DNA of 64,000 bases, taken from NCBI RefSeq assembly GCF_001613085.1, contig NZ_BDBR01000052.1, forward strand, positions 1 through 64,000, in the 5' to 3' direction. Shown in pieces: positions 36,018 to 44,228 of this stretch. The DNA is from Nocardia salmonicida NBRC 13393 (GTDB taxonomy: Bacteria > Actinomycetota > Actinomycetes > Mycobacteriales > Mycobacteriaceae). Under the pieces are notes generated by a model. It was not told where the DNA came from. It was given only the letters and a program-made list of their open reading frames with translations, and ran no database searches. The position numbers and the translations under genes are program-made. Position 1 is the first letter of the stretch. Each line of letters begins with the position of its first letter.

Positions 36018-38783
36018 CTACCTGAACGCTGCGAATTCGGTACGCAGACGTTCGATCTCGGCGCTGCCGGTAGTCGGCAGCCGGATGAGGGGCACTCCGT
36101 AGGCGGTGAAGATCGCGTCTTTCAGGCCATCCCTGGCCAGCTGGGCCGGACTGTCCTCGTGATATTTGAATCCGTCGACCTCGATCGCACACAAGAGTCT
36201 CTTGGTGACTCGGTTGTAGATGCCGAAGTCGACCGATGCTCGATTCTTGACATACCGCGCCTGCTCCGCGGGAAGCGCGCCGGTATCTATGAAGAGGTTC
36301 TTCAGGAGCAGTTGCTGCCGATACGACAGGTGCCCGTACCGCTGTTCACTCACCAGGTCGTCGAGCACGGCAGCAATGATATTCTCCGAACGAAACTTCG
36401 ATGTGCCGCCGATCCTCGCGGCAAGCGGGCGTAGTCGTCGCGCGTAATCCCGATACAGCAGATCGAAGACCGAGACCACTTCGCTGTCGACGACTTCCCG
36501 ATCGATGTTCCGGTAGCGGATATACCCGATCAGGTCATTGAGATTTCGACTCTTGGGCAGCATGTCGTGATTGGTGACCAGTACGAACCGATGCTTCGCC
36601 CGGGAGACGGCCACGTTGACCAGTTGCGGATCGTCGGCGAATTCGAGTCCTGTTTGCCCACGCCAGGTTTCGTCGATCACGGTGGTCATGACCATTGCGT
36701 CCTTCTCCCTGCCCTGGTACTTATGGACGGTATCGGCCTCGATCGCCGAGATAAGCGCATCGGCGACTTTGCTCACCTGTTTGCGATAGGGCGTGGTGAT
36801 TCCGATCTGCGTCGGCTCGAAGTCGGCACAGAACTGTGGGAGTACCTCGCGCTGGATCACATCGACCTCGCGTTGGTTGGAGCGTCCGCGAATGCCGTGT
36901 GTGTGCTGTCGCATGTGGTTCCCGGGTGCGGTACGCACCACGACCATCGCCGAATCCCCCGGTCGCGCACTCGTGTAGGGAATGAGCTCACCGCGATAGA
37001 ACTGCTGGTTGCAGAATTCGATGATGTCCGGAGCGCACCGATAGTGTTCCCGGAGCATGGCCCGGGGCAGATCGGATCCGTGCACTTCGATCAGAGACGA
37101 CAGGATACTGTGCTGCTGGTAGTCGTAGGCCGGGTCCGGCGATGGTGGACTGCCCGCGTTCGGAATGTGCGCCAGTTGGCGTAAGTCACCCACTACCACG
37201 AGATTTCGGCATGCCGCCATCGCGACACCAGCGGCGAGCAGGTCGACTTGCGAGGCCTCGTCGATAATGAGGTAGTCGACGAGAAATCCGGCGCCAAGAC
37301 TGGTCGGCAGGGAGTGACAGGTACTGAGAATCACCGGATAATCGCGCGTGAAGTCCTTGAACAAACGCTGACGGTAGCTCCTCAGTTCGTAGGCCTGGCG
37401 AGTCGCTGGACCGTATCGCTCGCGCAACGCCCCGATGAGCCACTGCGTAGACGCGGTGCGCTGGCGCTGTGCGAGGGCTTCGAACTCCGAATACCGCAGT
37501 GCCGCGTCGAACTCGGCGATGCGCCGCGTCAGCTCAGCGATGCGCTTCTCGTAGTACAGCCACTGCAACTGCAACACGATGTCCACATCGCCGGGGTCGA
37601 CCTCGCGCAGCGACCGATAGCGGAAATAGCGTTTGACCCGGTTGACCACGCGACTGACTCGGGTCGCGTCGGTGGCTTCGATGTCGGTGTCGACGATGAA
37701 ATCGAGAATCTTCGCAGCGCTCCACCGCAGCACGGGAAGATGATCGGCATCGGGCATTTCCTGGCGCTCGAAGTAGCCCTGGAAGTGCTGAAACTCCAGC
37801 TCGTAGGCATGCAACTCGGTGCGAGACTGCGCACGCTCGCGTTCGGTGTCGAACAGAGCGCGCAGACTTTTGTCGAGTGATGTCAGTTCCTGTGCGGCCG
37901 GCATCGGCGGTTGCGGGCCCGCGCACAACTGCTCGACGGCCTGATTCCGCACCGCTTGTCCGGCGAAGAATTGAACCTTCTTCTCCTTGCGGCCGAGATT
38001 CGCGGCCAGAAACCCGAACTTCTCCTGGACCAGTTTGTCGTAGACATTGTCGACGGCCGCGTTGTTCGAGGACACCACCGCGACCGTCTTGCCCTGCTGG
38101 GTGACAAGATTGGCGATCAGATTGAGAATCGTCTGGGTCTTCCCTGTTCCCGGAGGTCCGTCGATTACCGATACCGAATTCCCCAGCGCGTTCTCGATCG
38201 CATCCCGCTGGCTGAGATTGGTTCGGAAGGGGTAGATCGTCGGCGATTCGGCCGGTTCGAGCGGGTCGATCGGTAACCGTTCCAGGTAGCGATGCAGTGC
38301 GCTCTCGGGATGGACGAATGTCATCGCCCGATAGGCGTCGCGCAGGGAGCGCCCTTCCTCCGGCAGGGTCGCGGCGACCGCACGCCAGTAGGCCAGGATC
38401 CGTGCGGTCGATGCGGCGGCGGCGGCGTTCGGGATCATCGACACGCGTTGATCGGTGTAGGTGTAGTAGCGGTCATCGGCGCCACTGAAGAACCGCCACC
38501 AGCTCTGGCCGTTGTCGGCGGCAAACCGGTACGCCTCTGTGATCGCCGGCCATACGACTCCATCGATCGCGAACCCGTGATCCTCGCTGACCGGAATGCG
38601 CTGGACTCGATCGAGAACCGCGGCGCGGTCGCGGCGGTGCGGATACTCCTTCGTGCTCGTGCGATAGCGCACGAGCACCCGGTCGGTTGTGACTCGATAG
38701 TGGGCGACTTCGGAGGTGACGTCCGTCAACTGCGCGTTGCCCGATCGCTGGACCAGTATCGCTACCCGACGTGGATCGACCAC
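36018..38783 (-). CDS. SF1 (UPF1/DNA2-type) helicase with C-terminal DUF2726-like nuclease domain
   Basis: 921 aa from GTG 38783, preceded by AGGGGGAG; GTG 38816 would add eleven residues. Residues 1-190 form an unrecognised N-terminal domain. Then come SF1 motifs: Walker A GPPGTGKTQT (about 208), VVSSNNAAVDNV, Walker B LIIDEASQVD (about 505), GDLRQL, YRCAPDI, HKYQGREKD and VNVAVSRAKHR (about 722), with a helical insertion inside. The end (851-921: VDFGIYN, LLCAIEVDG, RDGLKDAIF, YGVPLIRLP) matches the DUF2726/Vsr-like PD-(D/E)XK fold. It looks functional. The gene stands alone, is less GC-rich by eye than its neighbours and is probably acquired; DNA/RNA processing in defence is a reasonable guess. 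Confidence 0.88.
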   Translation of the reverse strand: MVDPRRVAILVQRSGNAQLTDVTSEVAHYRVTTDRVLVRYRTSTKEYPHRRDRAAVLDRVQRIPVSEDHGFAIDGVVWPAITEAYRFAADNGQSWWRFFSGADDRYYTYTDQRVSMIPNAAAAASTARILAYWRAVAATLPEEGRSLRDAYRAMTFVHPESALHRYLERLPIDPLEPAESPTIYPFRTNLSQRDAIENALGNSVSVIDGPPGTGKTQTILNLIANLVTQQGKTVAVVSSNNAAVDNVYDKLVQEKFGFLAANLGRKEKKVQFFAGQAVRNQAVEQLCAGPQPPMPAAQELTSLDKSLRALFDTERERAQSRTELHAYELEFQHFQGYFERQEMPDADHLPVLRWSAAKILDFIVDTDIEATDATRVSRVVNRVKRYFRYRSLREVDPGDVDIVLQLQWLYYEKRIAELTRRIAEFDAALRYSEFEALAQRQRTASTQWLIGALRERYGPATRQAYELRSYRQRLFKDFTRDYPVILSTCHSLPTSLGAGFLVDYLIIDEASQVDLLAAGVAMAACRNLVVVGDLRQLAHIPNAGSPPSPDPAYDYQQHSILSSLIEVHGSDLPRAMLREHYRCAPDIIEFCNQQFYRGELIPYTSARPGDSAMVVVRTAPGNHMRQHTHGIRGRSNQREVDVIQREVLPQFCADFEPTQIGITTPYRKQVSKVADALISAIEADTVHKYQGREKDAMVMTTVIDETWRGQTGLEFADDPQLVNVAVSRAKHRFVLVTNHDMLPKSRNLNDLIGYIRYRNIDREVVDSEVVSVFDLLYRDYARRLRPLAARIGGTSKFRSENIIAAVLDDLVSEQRYGHLSYRQQLLLKNLFIDTGALPAEQARYVKNRASVDFGIYNRVTKRLLCAIEVDGFKYHEDSPAQLARDGLKDAIFTAYGVPLIRLPTTGSAEIERLRTEFAAFR

Positions 38784-39009
38784 GAATCTCCCCCTGTACC
38801 GCACCCCGCGCCGCACGCCGTCCGGCGTTCGCCATCCGGAATCGTAGTCTTATGTGCCCCAACATGATTGAACTCCACGGCGATTTCTCCACCGAAGTAC
38901 CGCCGGCTTCGACTGTCGCGTGGGTCACAGAGTTCTCTTATCCGGGCAGCACTTGCGCCTTACGGTGCCCGGGTAGTGTCCGCCCCGAACTACTGGACAG
39001 GAGCGTGGC

Positions 39010-40176
39010 ATGGCGAACGGACGTAACGGATACCTGCTGTTGGGCGGGATCGCGTCGGTGGGGGCGGGCGCCGTGCATTTCATGGCGGCGGGGATGCACA
39101 CCGAGCACGCCACGCTGGCGCGGCTGATGGTGGTGCTCGCCGCGATCCAGTGCGCGACCGGGCTGGCGGTCTTGCTGAGCGAGCGCAAGGTGGTTGTGAG
39201 CTCGATGCTCGCGGTGAATGCCTTCGCCGCCGCGGTGTGGGCGTTCACCCGGTTCGCCGATGTGGGGTGGATCGCCGGGTTGACCGCGGAGTCACCGCAG
39301 GTGGCCGACACCGTGTGCGCGGCGTTGGGTGCGCTGGCCGCTGTCGCTGCGGGCATCGGCCTGCTCCGGCCCACCGCGATCCTGCCGCCGATGCGGTCCG
39401 GGATCGCGGCCGCGGCCGTGGGTGTGCTGGCACTGGCGGCGATGCTCAACGGTGTCGGGCACGTCCACAGTCACGGCGACACCGGCGATCACGCGCATGC
39501 CGCGGGCGGCGACCACGAGCACGGCGCGGGCGACGACCACGGCACCGAGGCGAACTGGCCTCGCCCGTGGGATCCCACGAAGCCGATCGACCTGTCGGGT
39601 GTCGCCGGTGTGACGTCCGACCAGCAGTCGCGCGCGACCAACCTGGTGCGCAGCACTCTCGACGGCCTGCCCGCCTTCGCGGATGTGAATACCGTCGGCG
39701 CCCTGGGCTTCCGCTCGATCGGCGACTCGGCCACCGGGTACGAGCACTACATCAACATGAGCTACATCCGCGACAACAACTTCCTCGACCCCGCCCACCC
39801 GGAGTCGCTGGTCTATCGGGTCGACGGAACCAACCGCACCCTCGTGTCGGCGATGTACATCGCCAACGGCAAGAAGATCGACGACCCGAGCCTGGTCGAT
39901 TTCGGCGGTTCCCTGATGCAGTGGCACGTCCACGACAATCTCTGCTGGAAGGCGGGCGACAACGGCCCCGTGGTCGCCGGTGTCCTCGACACCCAGGGCA
40001 ATTGCCCGCCCAACTCCATCAACCCCGGCTCGGGCAACCCGATGGTGCACGTGTGGATCGCGCCGCATCAGTGCGGTCCGTTCGCGGCGCTCGAAGGTCA
40101 TGGCGCGGGTCAAGCGAGCGCCGACGGCCGACGCACCGACACTTGCAGCCACGATCACAGCGGCGGCCACAAGTAG
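39010..40176 (+). CDS. His-rich four-helix membrane protein with exposed His/Cys domain
   Basis: 388 aa from ATG 39010 with AGGAG upstream. Four hydrophobic segments fill residues 5-150. They are followed by a histidine-rich loop (HVHSHGDTGDHAHAAGGDHE and on) and a roughly 200-residue soluble domain with conserved-looking MQWHVHDNLCW, VHVWIAPHQCGPF and a terminal CSHDHSGGHK. The pattern suggests metal binding (Cu, Zn or Ni) outside or across the membrane. I do not recognise a named family. The upstream region (38784-39009) carries an inverted repeat with CCGGGC arms around 38940-38975. Confidence 0.75.
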   Translation: MANGRNGYLLLGGIASVGAGAVHFMAAGMHTEHATLARLMVVLAAIQCATGLAVLLSERKVVVSSMLAVNAFAAAVWAFTRFADVGWIAGLTAESPQVADTVCAALGALAAVAAGIGLLRPTAILPPMRSGIAAAAVGVLALAAMLNGVGHVHSHGDTGDHAHAAGGDHEHGAGDDHGTEANWPRPWDPTKPIDLSGVAGVTSDQQSRATNLVRSTLDGLPAFADVNTVGALGFRSIGDSATGYEHYINMSYIRDNNFLDPAHPESLVYRVDGTNRTLVSAMYIANGKKIDDPSLVDFGGSLMQWHVHDNLCWKAGDNGPVVAGVLDTQGNCPPNSINPGSGNPMVHVWIAPHQCGPFAALEGHGAGQASADGRRTDTCSHDHSGGHK

Positions 40177-40187
40177 GCGGTCACCGA

Positions 40188-40658
40188 TCAACCGGGCTGG
40201 ACCCAGCGGCGCAGGGCGTCGACCGTGGATTCCGGAGACGTGTTGAAACAGAAGCGGATTCCGGGCGTGAGATCGGACGCGACATTGATCAAGCGTTCGA
40301 ACAGCAGAGTGTGTTCTGGCGCCATCCGCACGCCCGCGCCGATCATCGCGACCCGGAACTCCCCACCCGCCGCGCACTCGCGCAGGACCGCTTCGGCCGC
40401 GTCGGGGTCGGCCGGGACCTGGCAGGAGACGATGTCGAAACCTGCTTCGCGCAAGGCGCTTTCGCCAGCGGCGATGCGTGCGGTCAGGGTGGCTTCGTCG
40501 ATCTGCGGGTAGCGGGCGTAGTCGACGGCGCCGGGGCGCAGGCCGATCGACAGCACCGTGCTCGTCTTCGGTTGTGCCACTGGGTTCTCCGTTCTCATCA
40601 GATAGGTGGTGACGCCGAGGCCGGCGAGCACCGCCACGAACAGCGCGCCCGCTTTCAC
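40188..40658 (-). CDS. Conserved hypothetical protein with N-terminal hydrophobic segment
   Basis: 156 aa from GTG 40658, which overlaps the stop of the SDR remnant in GTGA; ATG 40598 would give 136 aa without the hydrophobic stretch. It contains a Rossmann-like alternation (VLSIGLRP, GFDIVSCQV, FRVAMIGAGVRM) and a characteristic end CFNTSPESTVDALRRW. The family, as I recall, is widespread and uncharacterised, often beside SDR genes. If 136 aa is correct the protein is cytosolic; if 156 aa, it is membrane anchored. Confidence 0.65.
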   Translation of the reverse strand: MKAGALFVAVLAGLGVTTYLMRTENPVAQPKTSTVLSIGLRPGAVDYARYPQIDEATLTARIAAGESALREAGFDIVSCQVPADPDAAEAVLRECAAGGEFRVAMIGAGVRMAPEHTLLFERLINVASDLTPGIRFCFNTSPESTVDALRRWVQPG

Positions 40659-40966
40659 CACGACGCGGCGCCCGTTCGGTCGAAGAATCCACCGGTCGGG
40701 CCGTCCCGGTCGGCGGTCGCCACGGCGACGACGGCGTCGGTGCCCTCGGTGACGGTCTGGAAACCACTGTGCCCGTTGAGGTCGGTGGCGGTGTAGCCGG
40801 GATCGATCGCGTTGACCTTCATCGCACCGAGTTCGCTCGCGTACATGACGGTGAGCATGTTCAGCGCCGCCTTGGTGCTCGGGTAGCCGAGAGCCGGCGG
40901 CAGCAGACCGCGCCATTTCGGGTCGGTGATCATGGAGATCGTGCCGACGCTGCTGGAGACCATCAC
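40655..40966 (-). pseudogene. Short-chain dehydrogenase, N-terminally truncated
   Basis: About 103 residues of an SDR C-terminal half: VMVSSSVGTIS, catalytic-type YPSTKAALN, VNAIDPGYTATDLNG, then a GPTGGFFD end. The Rossmann nucleotide-binding half (TGxxxGIG, NNAG) is absent: upstream DNA changes to the divergent XRE remnant within 50 bases. The catalytic Tyr and Lys remain but no cofactor site, so it should be inactive. SDR genes of this type commonly lie divergent to MmyB-type XRE regulators, as was once the case here. Confidence 0.75.
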
Positions 40967-41011
40967 ATAGGACCGGCGGTACCTCCCCCTGATCCGCTGT
41001 CCTGCGGCACC

Positions 41012-41167
41012 ATGGGAGGGGTGGACAGAGCGGAATTGGCGACGGTATTGCGCACCGCGCGTTCCCGGCTGACCCCCGCCGACGCGGGCCTGCCGGACGG
41101 GTCACGCAGGCAGGCGCCAGAATTGCGGCGCGAGGAAGTGGCGAGCCTGGCCGGGGTGAGCATGTGA
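41012..41167 (+). pseudogene. N-terminal fragment of an MmyB-type XRE regulator
   Basis: 51 codons (ATG 41012; GTG 41021 also possible) encode DRAELATVLRTAR and LRREEVASLAGVS, the beginning of the helix-turn-helix of MmyB-type regulators, whose consensus continues GVSVDYYTRLEQG. Here the frame ends at once in ATG TGA after GVS. The matching C-terminal domain lies at 42979-43269, so one gene has been split and its middle lost. Confidence 0.78.
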
Positions 41168-41201
41168 TTAGTAGCCCCCTGCCCGTCTGGGAGTGATTGC
41201 C

Positions 41202-41501
41202 ATGGCAAAACCGCAGGTAGCGGCCAGTAATAGTTTGGTGTTGGACACCTACGCGCGGGTGTCGCGGGTCGGTGATGAGCGGCAACGGTCCACCGGTGGG
41301 CAGGTCGATGACGGCACGGTGCGGGTGCAGGATCTGAACGCGGCGGTCGGGGACGTGTACGTCGATGACGGGCGGTCGGCGTGGGACTTCCTGCCGAGCC
41401 GGTTATGGGATGGTCAGAGAGTCGGACCACTCCAGGACCGGATTGCCGGATGTTTGCGGTGTGCGTTGGGACGGAATCCGTCGATCGCTCTATTCTCATA
41501 A
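41202..41501 (+). pseudogene. Truncated serine recombinase (phage/ICE integrase) N-terminal fragment
   Basis: 99 aa from ATG 41202 with GGGAG upstream. TYARVSRVGDERQRSTGGQ and VYVDDGRSAWD are hallmarks of the catalytic domain of large serine integrases (the Ser in YARVSR is the nucleophile). The sequence after about residue 75 no longer matches and stops at 41501, whereas real integrases exceed 300 aa, so it cannot recombine. It begins 35 bases after the broken XRE fragment, suggesting that an integration event split that gene. Confidence 0.75.
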
Positions 41502-41502
41502 T

Positions 41503-42687
41503 GTGACCAGTGAGACCACAGCGTCAGAGGAGGAAGGCGGACAGGTCAGGGTGACCACCCTGGAACTGTTCTTCGACCTCGTATTCGTTTTCACCCTGAC
41601 CCAGCTGACCCACGTCTTCATCCACCATCCGGGCTGGACAGCTGTGGGCCAGATTGCGCTGATGTTCGGCGTCATCTGGTGGATGTACGGCGGATACGTG
41701 TGGCTCACCAACGAGGTCGCGCCGACTACCAGCAGTCGGCGGACCTGGTTGCTGCTCGGCATGTTCGGATTCTTCGTCCTCGCGCTGGCGATCCCGGACG
41801 CCTTCCACGGCACCGGACTCGCCTTCGGCATCGGTTATGTGCTGGTAACCACAGTGCATACCGCGATGTTCTTCTTCAGTGGGGGCGCGGGCGCACATAT
41901 CGCCATCACCAAGATCGGTCCGCTGAACGCGCTCGGAGCAGCCCTGGTGTTGGTCGGCGGAATCACGCACGGCCAGCTCCAATACGTTTGCTGGACATTG
42001 GCGTTCGTTGTCCAGCTGCTCAGCCCATATCTGGTGGATACCGGCGATTTCGTGGTGCGGGCAAGACATTTCTGCGAGCGGCACGGGCTGGTGATCATCG
42101 TCGCCATCGGCGAATCGATCGTTTCGATCGGTGCGGGACTGACCGGGCAGCGACTCACAGTCGGCCTGATCGCCAATGTCGCGCTCGGTCTGACGTTGGC
42201 TTATGTGCTGTGGTGGGCGTATTTCGGTCTCGATGACGAGCGGGGTGAACACGCGCTGGCGGCGGTCCCCTCCCGGGACCGTTCGAAGGTCGCCATCCTG
42301 GCCTACAGCTACGCCCTGGTCCCGTTGCTCGTCGGCATCGTCATGACAGCCGCAGGCATCAATATGAGCATCGCCCACGGCGACGAACCCGCATCGTTGG
42401 CCGCCGCCTCGGCGCTGTCCGGCGGCGTCGCCCTCTACTTCCTCGGTCAGTTCTGCTTCCGGTCGGCACTGAGATTGCCGCGACCGTGGACTCGCCTGGT
42501 CGCGGCCGTCGCGGTCTGCGCGACAATTCCGATCGGTGTGGTGTGGGTCGCATGGGTTCAACTGGCCGCGCTCATCGCCGTGGCTTACGGCGCGGTATTG
42601 GTCGATGACTTCATCACGGTGCGTTCGGGATATCGAGGGTCCTACCTCGAAGAGAACCGCCGACCAACGAACTCGTCGCAAGGTTGA
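41503..42687 (+). CDS. Low-temperature-requirement A (LtrA) family membrane protein
   Basis: 394 aa from GTG 41503, starting just after the recombinase remnant stop. The LtrA opening TLELFFDLVFVFTLTQLTH is clear, followed by about ten hydrophobic helices, a charged loop after WWAYFGLDDERG and a SYALVPLLVGIVM stretch. LtrA proteins are of unknown biochemical function and are named from a Listeria cold-growth mutant. It lies between the two parts of the broken XRE regulator and is the only intact gene in that interval, so it is probably carried cargo or a resident copy moved by the rearrangement. Confidence 0.9.
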   Translation: MTSETTASEEEGGQVRVTTLELFFDLVFVFTLTQLTHVFIHHPGWTAVGQIALMFGVIWWMYGGYVWLTNEVAPTTSSRRTWLLLGMFGFFVLALAIPDAFHGTGLAFGIGYVLVTTVHTAMFFFSGGAGAHIAITKIGPLNALGAALVLVGGITHGQLQYVCWTLAFVVQLLSPYLVDTGDFVVRARHFCERHGLVIIVAIGESIVSIGAGLTGQRLTVGLIANVALGLTLAYVLWWAYFGLDDERGEHALAAVPSRDRSKVAILAYSYALVPLLVGIVMTAAGINMSIAHGDEPASLAAASALSGGVALYFLGQFCFRSALRLPRPWTRLVAAVAVCATIPIGVVWVAWVQLAALIAVAYGAVLVDDFITVRSGYRGSYLEENRRPTNSSQG

Positions 42688-42801
42688 CTTCTCGTCTCTG
42701 CCGGGGAACCCGATGCCGTGTTGCGGCACAGGCCGACGCTGGGTCATGTTTCGGACGTCGCCGCGATGCTCACCGGGTACCAGCGGCACACCCCCGCCTG
42801 A
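42688..42801 (+). pseudogene. Short SDR C-terminal remnant
   Basis: In the same frame directly after the LtrA stop, 37 codons read LVSAGEPDAVLRHRPTLGHV then SDVAAMLTGYQRHTPA and a stop. HRPTLGHVSDVAAML resembles the RRPTLAxVADVAAFLASD segment near the end of SDR oxidoreductases. No start codon or upstream part belongs to it. The rest of the 42802-42978 gap shows no gene, only possible decayed regulator sequence. Confidence 0.4.
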
Positions 42802-42978
42802 TCGGACCAGACCGATGGCGACCCGAACTCATCGGCACTGGCCGCTACGACAGCCCCGGCTGAGACTGGCCGCAGAACTGCAATCACCGACGCAGCGAGG
42901 CGATCGGGCACGCCGTTTGCGCCGGATCAACAGCCAGCCACCCCCGAAAGCCGCTGCCGCGCTGACCACCGCGGTCAG

Positions 42979-43269
42979 CCCGAACAACACCTTGGTCGCG
43001 ACGACCCCGGCCCGACCCGCATGCTTACCGAACTACGCACCGGCAGCCCCGAATTCGAATCGCTCTGGCAGGAAGGCCGCTCCAGCGCCATGCACAGCCT
43101 CACCAAAACCATCGCCCATCCCGAACTCGGCGCCCTCACCCTCGACTGCGACGCCATGCACGTCCCCGACACCGACCACACCGTCATCATCTACTCCGCA
43201 CCTCCCCACACCCCCTCCGCCACAGCCCTCGACCTACTCCGGGTAACCGGCCTCGAATCCTTCCGCTGA
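42979..43269 (+). pseudogene. C-terminal fragment of an MmyB-type XRE regulator
   Basis: In-frame from about 42979 the sequence reads HLGRDDPGPTR then ELRTGSPEFESLW, HPELGALTLDCD, HVPDTDHTVIIYSAPPHTPS and ALDLLRV. This is the ligand-binding domain of MmyB-type regulators (consensus HPEVGELxLxYE, VYTAEPGSPS). A local ATG at 43021 gives an 82-aa frame but has no HTH. It is in the same orientation as the N-terminal fragment at 41012-41167 and is most simply the other end of the same gene. Confidence 0.75.
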
Positions 43270-43322
43270 ACCGAGCCGAAACCCGCTGGCCACCGGTTAT
43301 CCGGCCCGACTACGGTGCCCGC

Positions 43323-43691
43323 ATGCACACCACGACCCTGTGGCGCCCGACCGGTCCCGAAGAGCTGGCCCTGGTAGCCGAATCCGGCTGGCGCACCTGG
43401 CCACCGCGCCTGCCCGACCAACCGATCTTCTACCCGGTCCTCAACGAGGCCTACGCGATCCTCATCGCCAGAGACTGGAACGTACCGGCCTCCGGCGCGG
43501 GCTACGTCACCCGTTTCGAGGTCGACACCGCCTATCTCGACCGCTACGAAGTCCAGCAAGCCGGCGGCCGCGACATCCTCGAATACTGGATCACCGCAGA
43601 GGATCTCGACGAATTCAACCGCAATATCGTCGGTGCGATCGAGGTCGTTCGCCGCTTCCCCGACGATGCGCCCCTACCCGATCAGGGGTGA
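43323..43691 (+). CDS. Conserved protein annotated in relatives as ADP-ribosylation/crystallin J1
   Basis: 122 aa from ATG 43323. It matches a small actinobacterial family with RPTGPEELALVAESG, PRLPDQPIFYPVLNE, YVTRFEVDTAYLDRYEVQ and EYWITAEDLDEFNRNIVG. The family name is inherited from automated annotation, and I see no ADP-ribosyl-hydrolase motifs in this sequence, so the function should be regarded as unknown. No signal peptide or helix; probably cytosolic. Confidence 0.8.
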   Translation: MHTTTLWRPTGPEELALVAESGWRTWPPRLPDQPIFYPVLNEAYAILIARDWNVPASGAGYVTRFEVDTAYLDRYEVQQAGGRDILEYWITAEDLDEFNRNIVGAIEVVRRFPDDAPLPDQG

Positions 43692-43695
43692 ACCT

Positions 43696-43851
43696 TCAGA
43701 CGCGGTCCACCATCGCCGCACGGATCTGCGCGACCGCGGCTCGCGGGTCGTCGGCCCAGAACGCGACAGCGCTAACCGTGAGGTCGGCGTGCGGAGTGCG
43801 AAGGGTCTCGGGTTCGGTCAGGACGCGCGAAGCACTCGGCTGAAGGAGCGC
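43696..43851 (-). pseudogene. Possible decayed gene remnant on the minus strand
   Basis: The 252-base gap after the previous gene has a minus-strand open stretch of about 50 codons ending in TGA at 43696-43698 (DLTVSAVAFWADDPRAAV, then QIRAAMVDRV). It looks like a real protein C-terminus, but no usable start codon lies between the preceding in-frame stop and the remnant. Either a truncated gene or chance; family unknown. Confidence 0.25.
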
Positions 43852-43943
43852 ACCCCCGGTTTTCAGGGCTACCGGTCGGTCGGTTCAGCGGGCAGCATCC
43901 AAGCTGCCAACTGTGGCAAGACTTTTCGAACTTGGGAGTTAGC

Positions 43944-44165
43944 GTGTCGATCGGAAAATTCGTGATGTCTGGCGTAGCGACGGCGATGGTGGCACTCGGC
44001 GCTGTAGTGCCCGCTACCGCGGCGGCCGCGCCGGTGGTGGCGGTCGCCGAGGCGGGCACCGGCAGTGCCGACGCGACCAGCGGGAGTGGGACGTTGGTAC
44101 TGCTCATCGAGGAACTGTTCAAGCCGTGCCCGTTCAGCAGCACGGTCTGCCCGGCCGACAACTGA
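43944..44165 (+). CDS. Small secreted peptide with two cysteines
   Basis: 73 aa from GTG 43944 (upstream GGGAG). A signal peptide (hydrophobic core with ALGAVVPATAAAA) is followed by an Ala/Gly/Ser/Thr-rich mature region and an end LIEELFKPCPFSSTVCPADN with two cysteines that could form a disulfide. The mature peptide is only about 40 residues. It is followed by a strong hairpin terminator, which marks it as a single-gene unit. Function unknown. Confidence 0.65.
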   Translation: MSIGKFVMSGVATAMVALGAVVPATAAAAPVVAVAEAGTGSADATSGSGTLVLLIEELFKPCPFSSTVCPADN

Positions 44166-44171
44166 GCCCTG

Positions 44172-44210
44172 GACGATGGCCCCGGCGTGACACACGTCGG
44201 GGCCATCGTC
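44172..44210. terminator. Hairpin terminator after the small secreted peptide
   Basis: Perfect 13-base arms 44172-44184 and 44198-44210 with a 13-base loop. It lies between the stop at 44165 and the convergent flavoprotein stop at 44229 and can serve both directions. Confidence 0.8.
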
Positions 44211-44228
44211 ATGTCGAGCCGATCCGGT

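Noticed and set aside
36018..38783. Assigning the helicase-nuclease to the Hhe or Mokosh defence types
   Set aside because: It lacks the DUF4011 and DUF3320 of Hhe and the PLD or kinase partner domains of Mokosh; only a general likeness remains.
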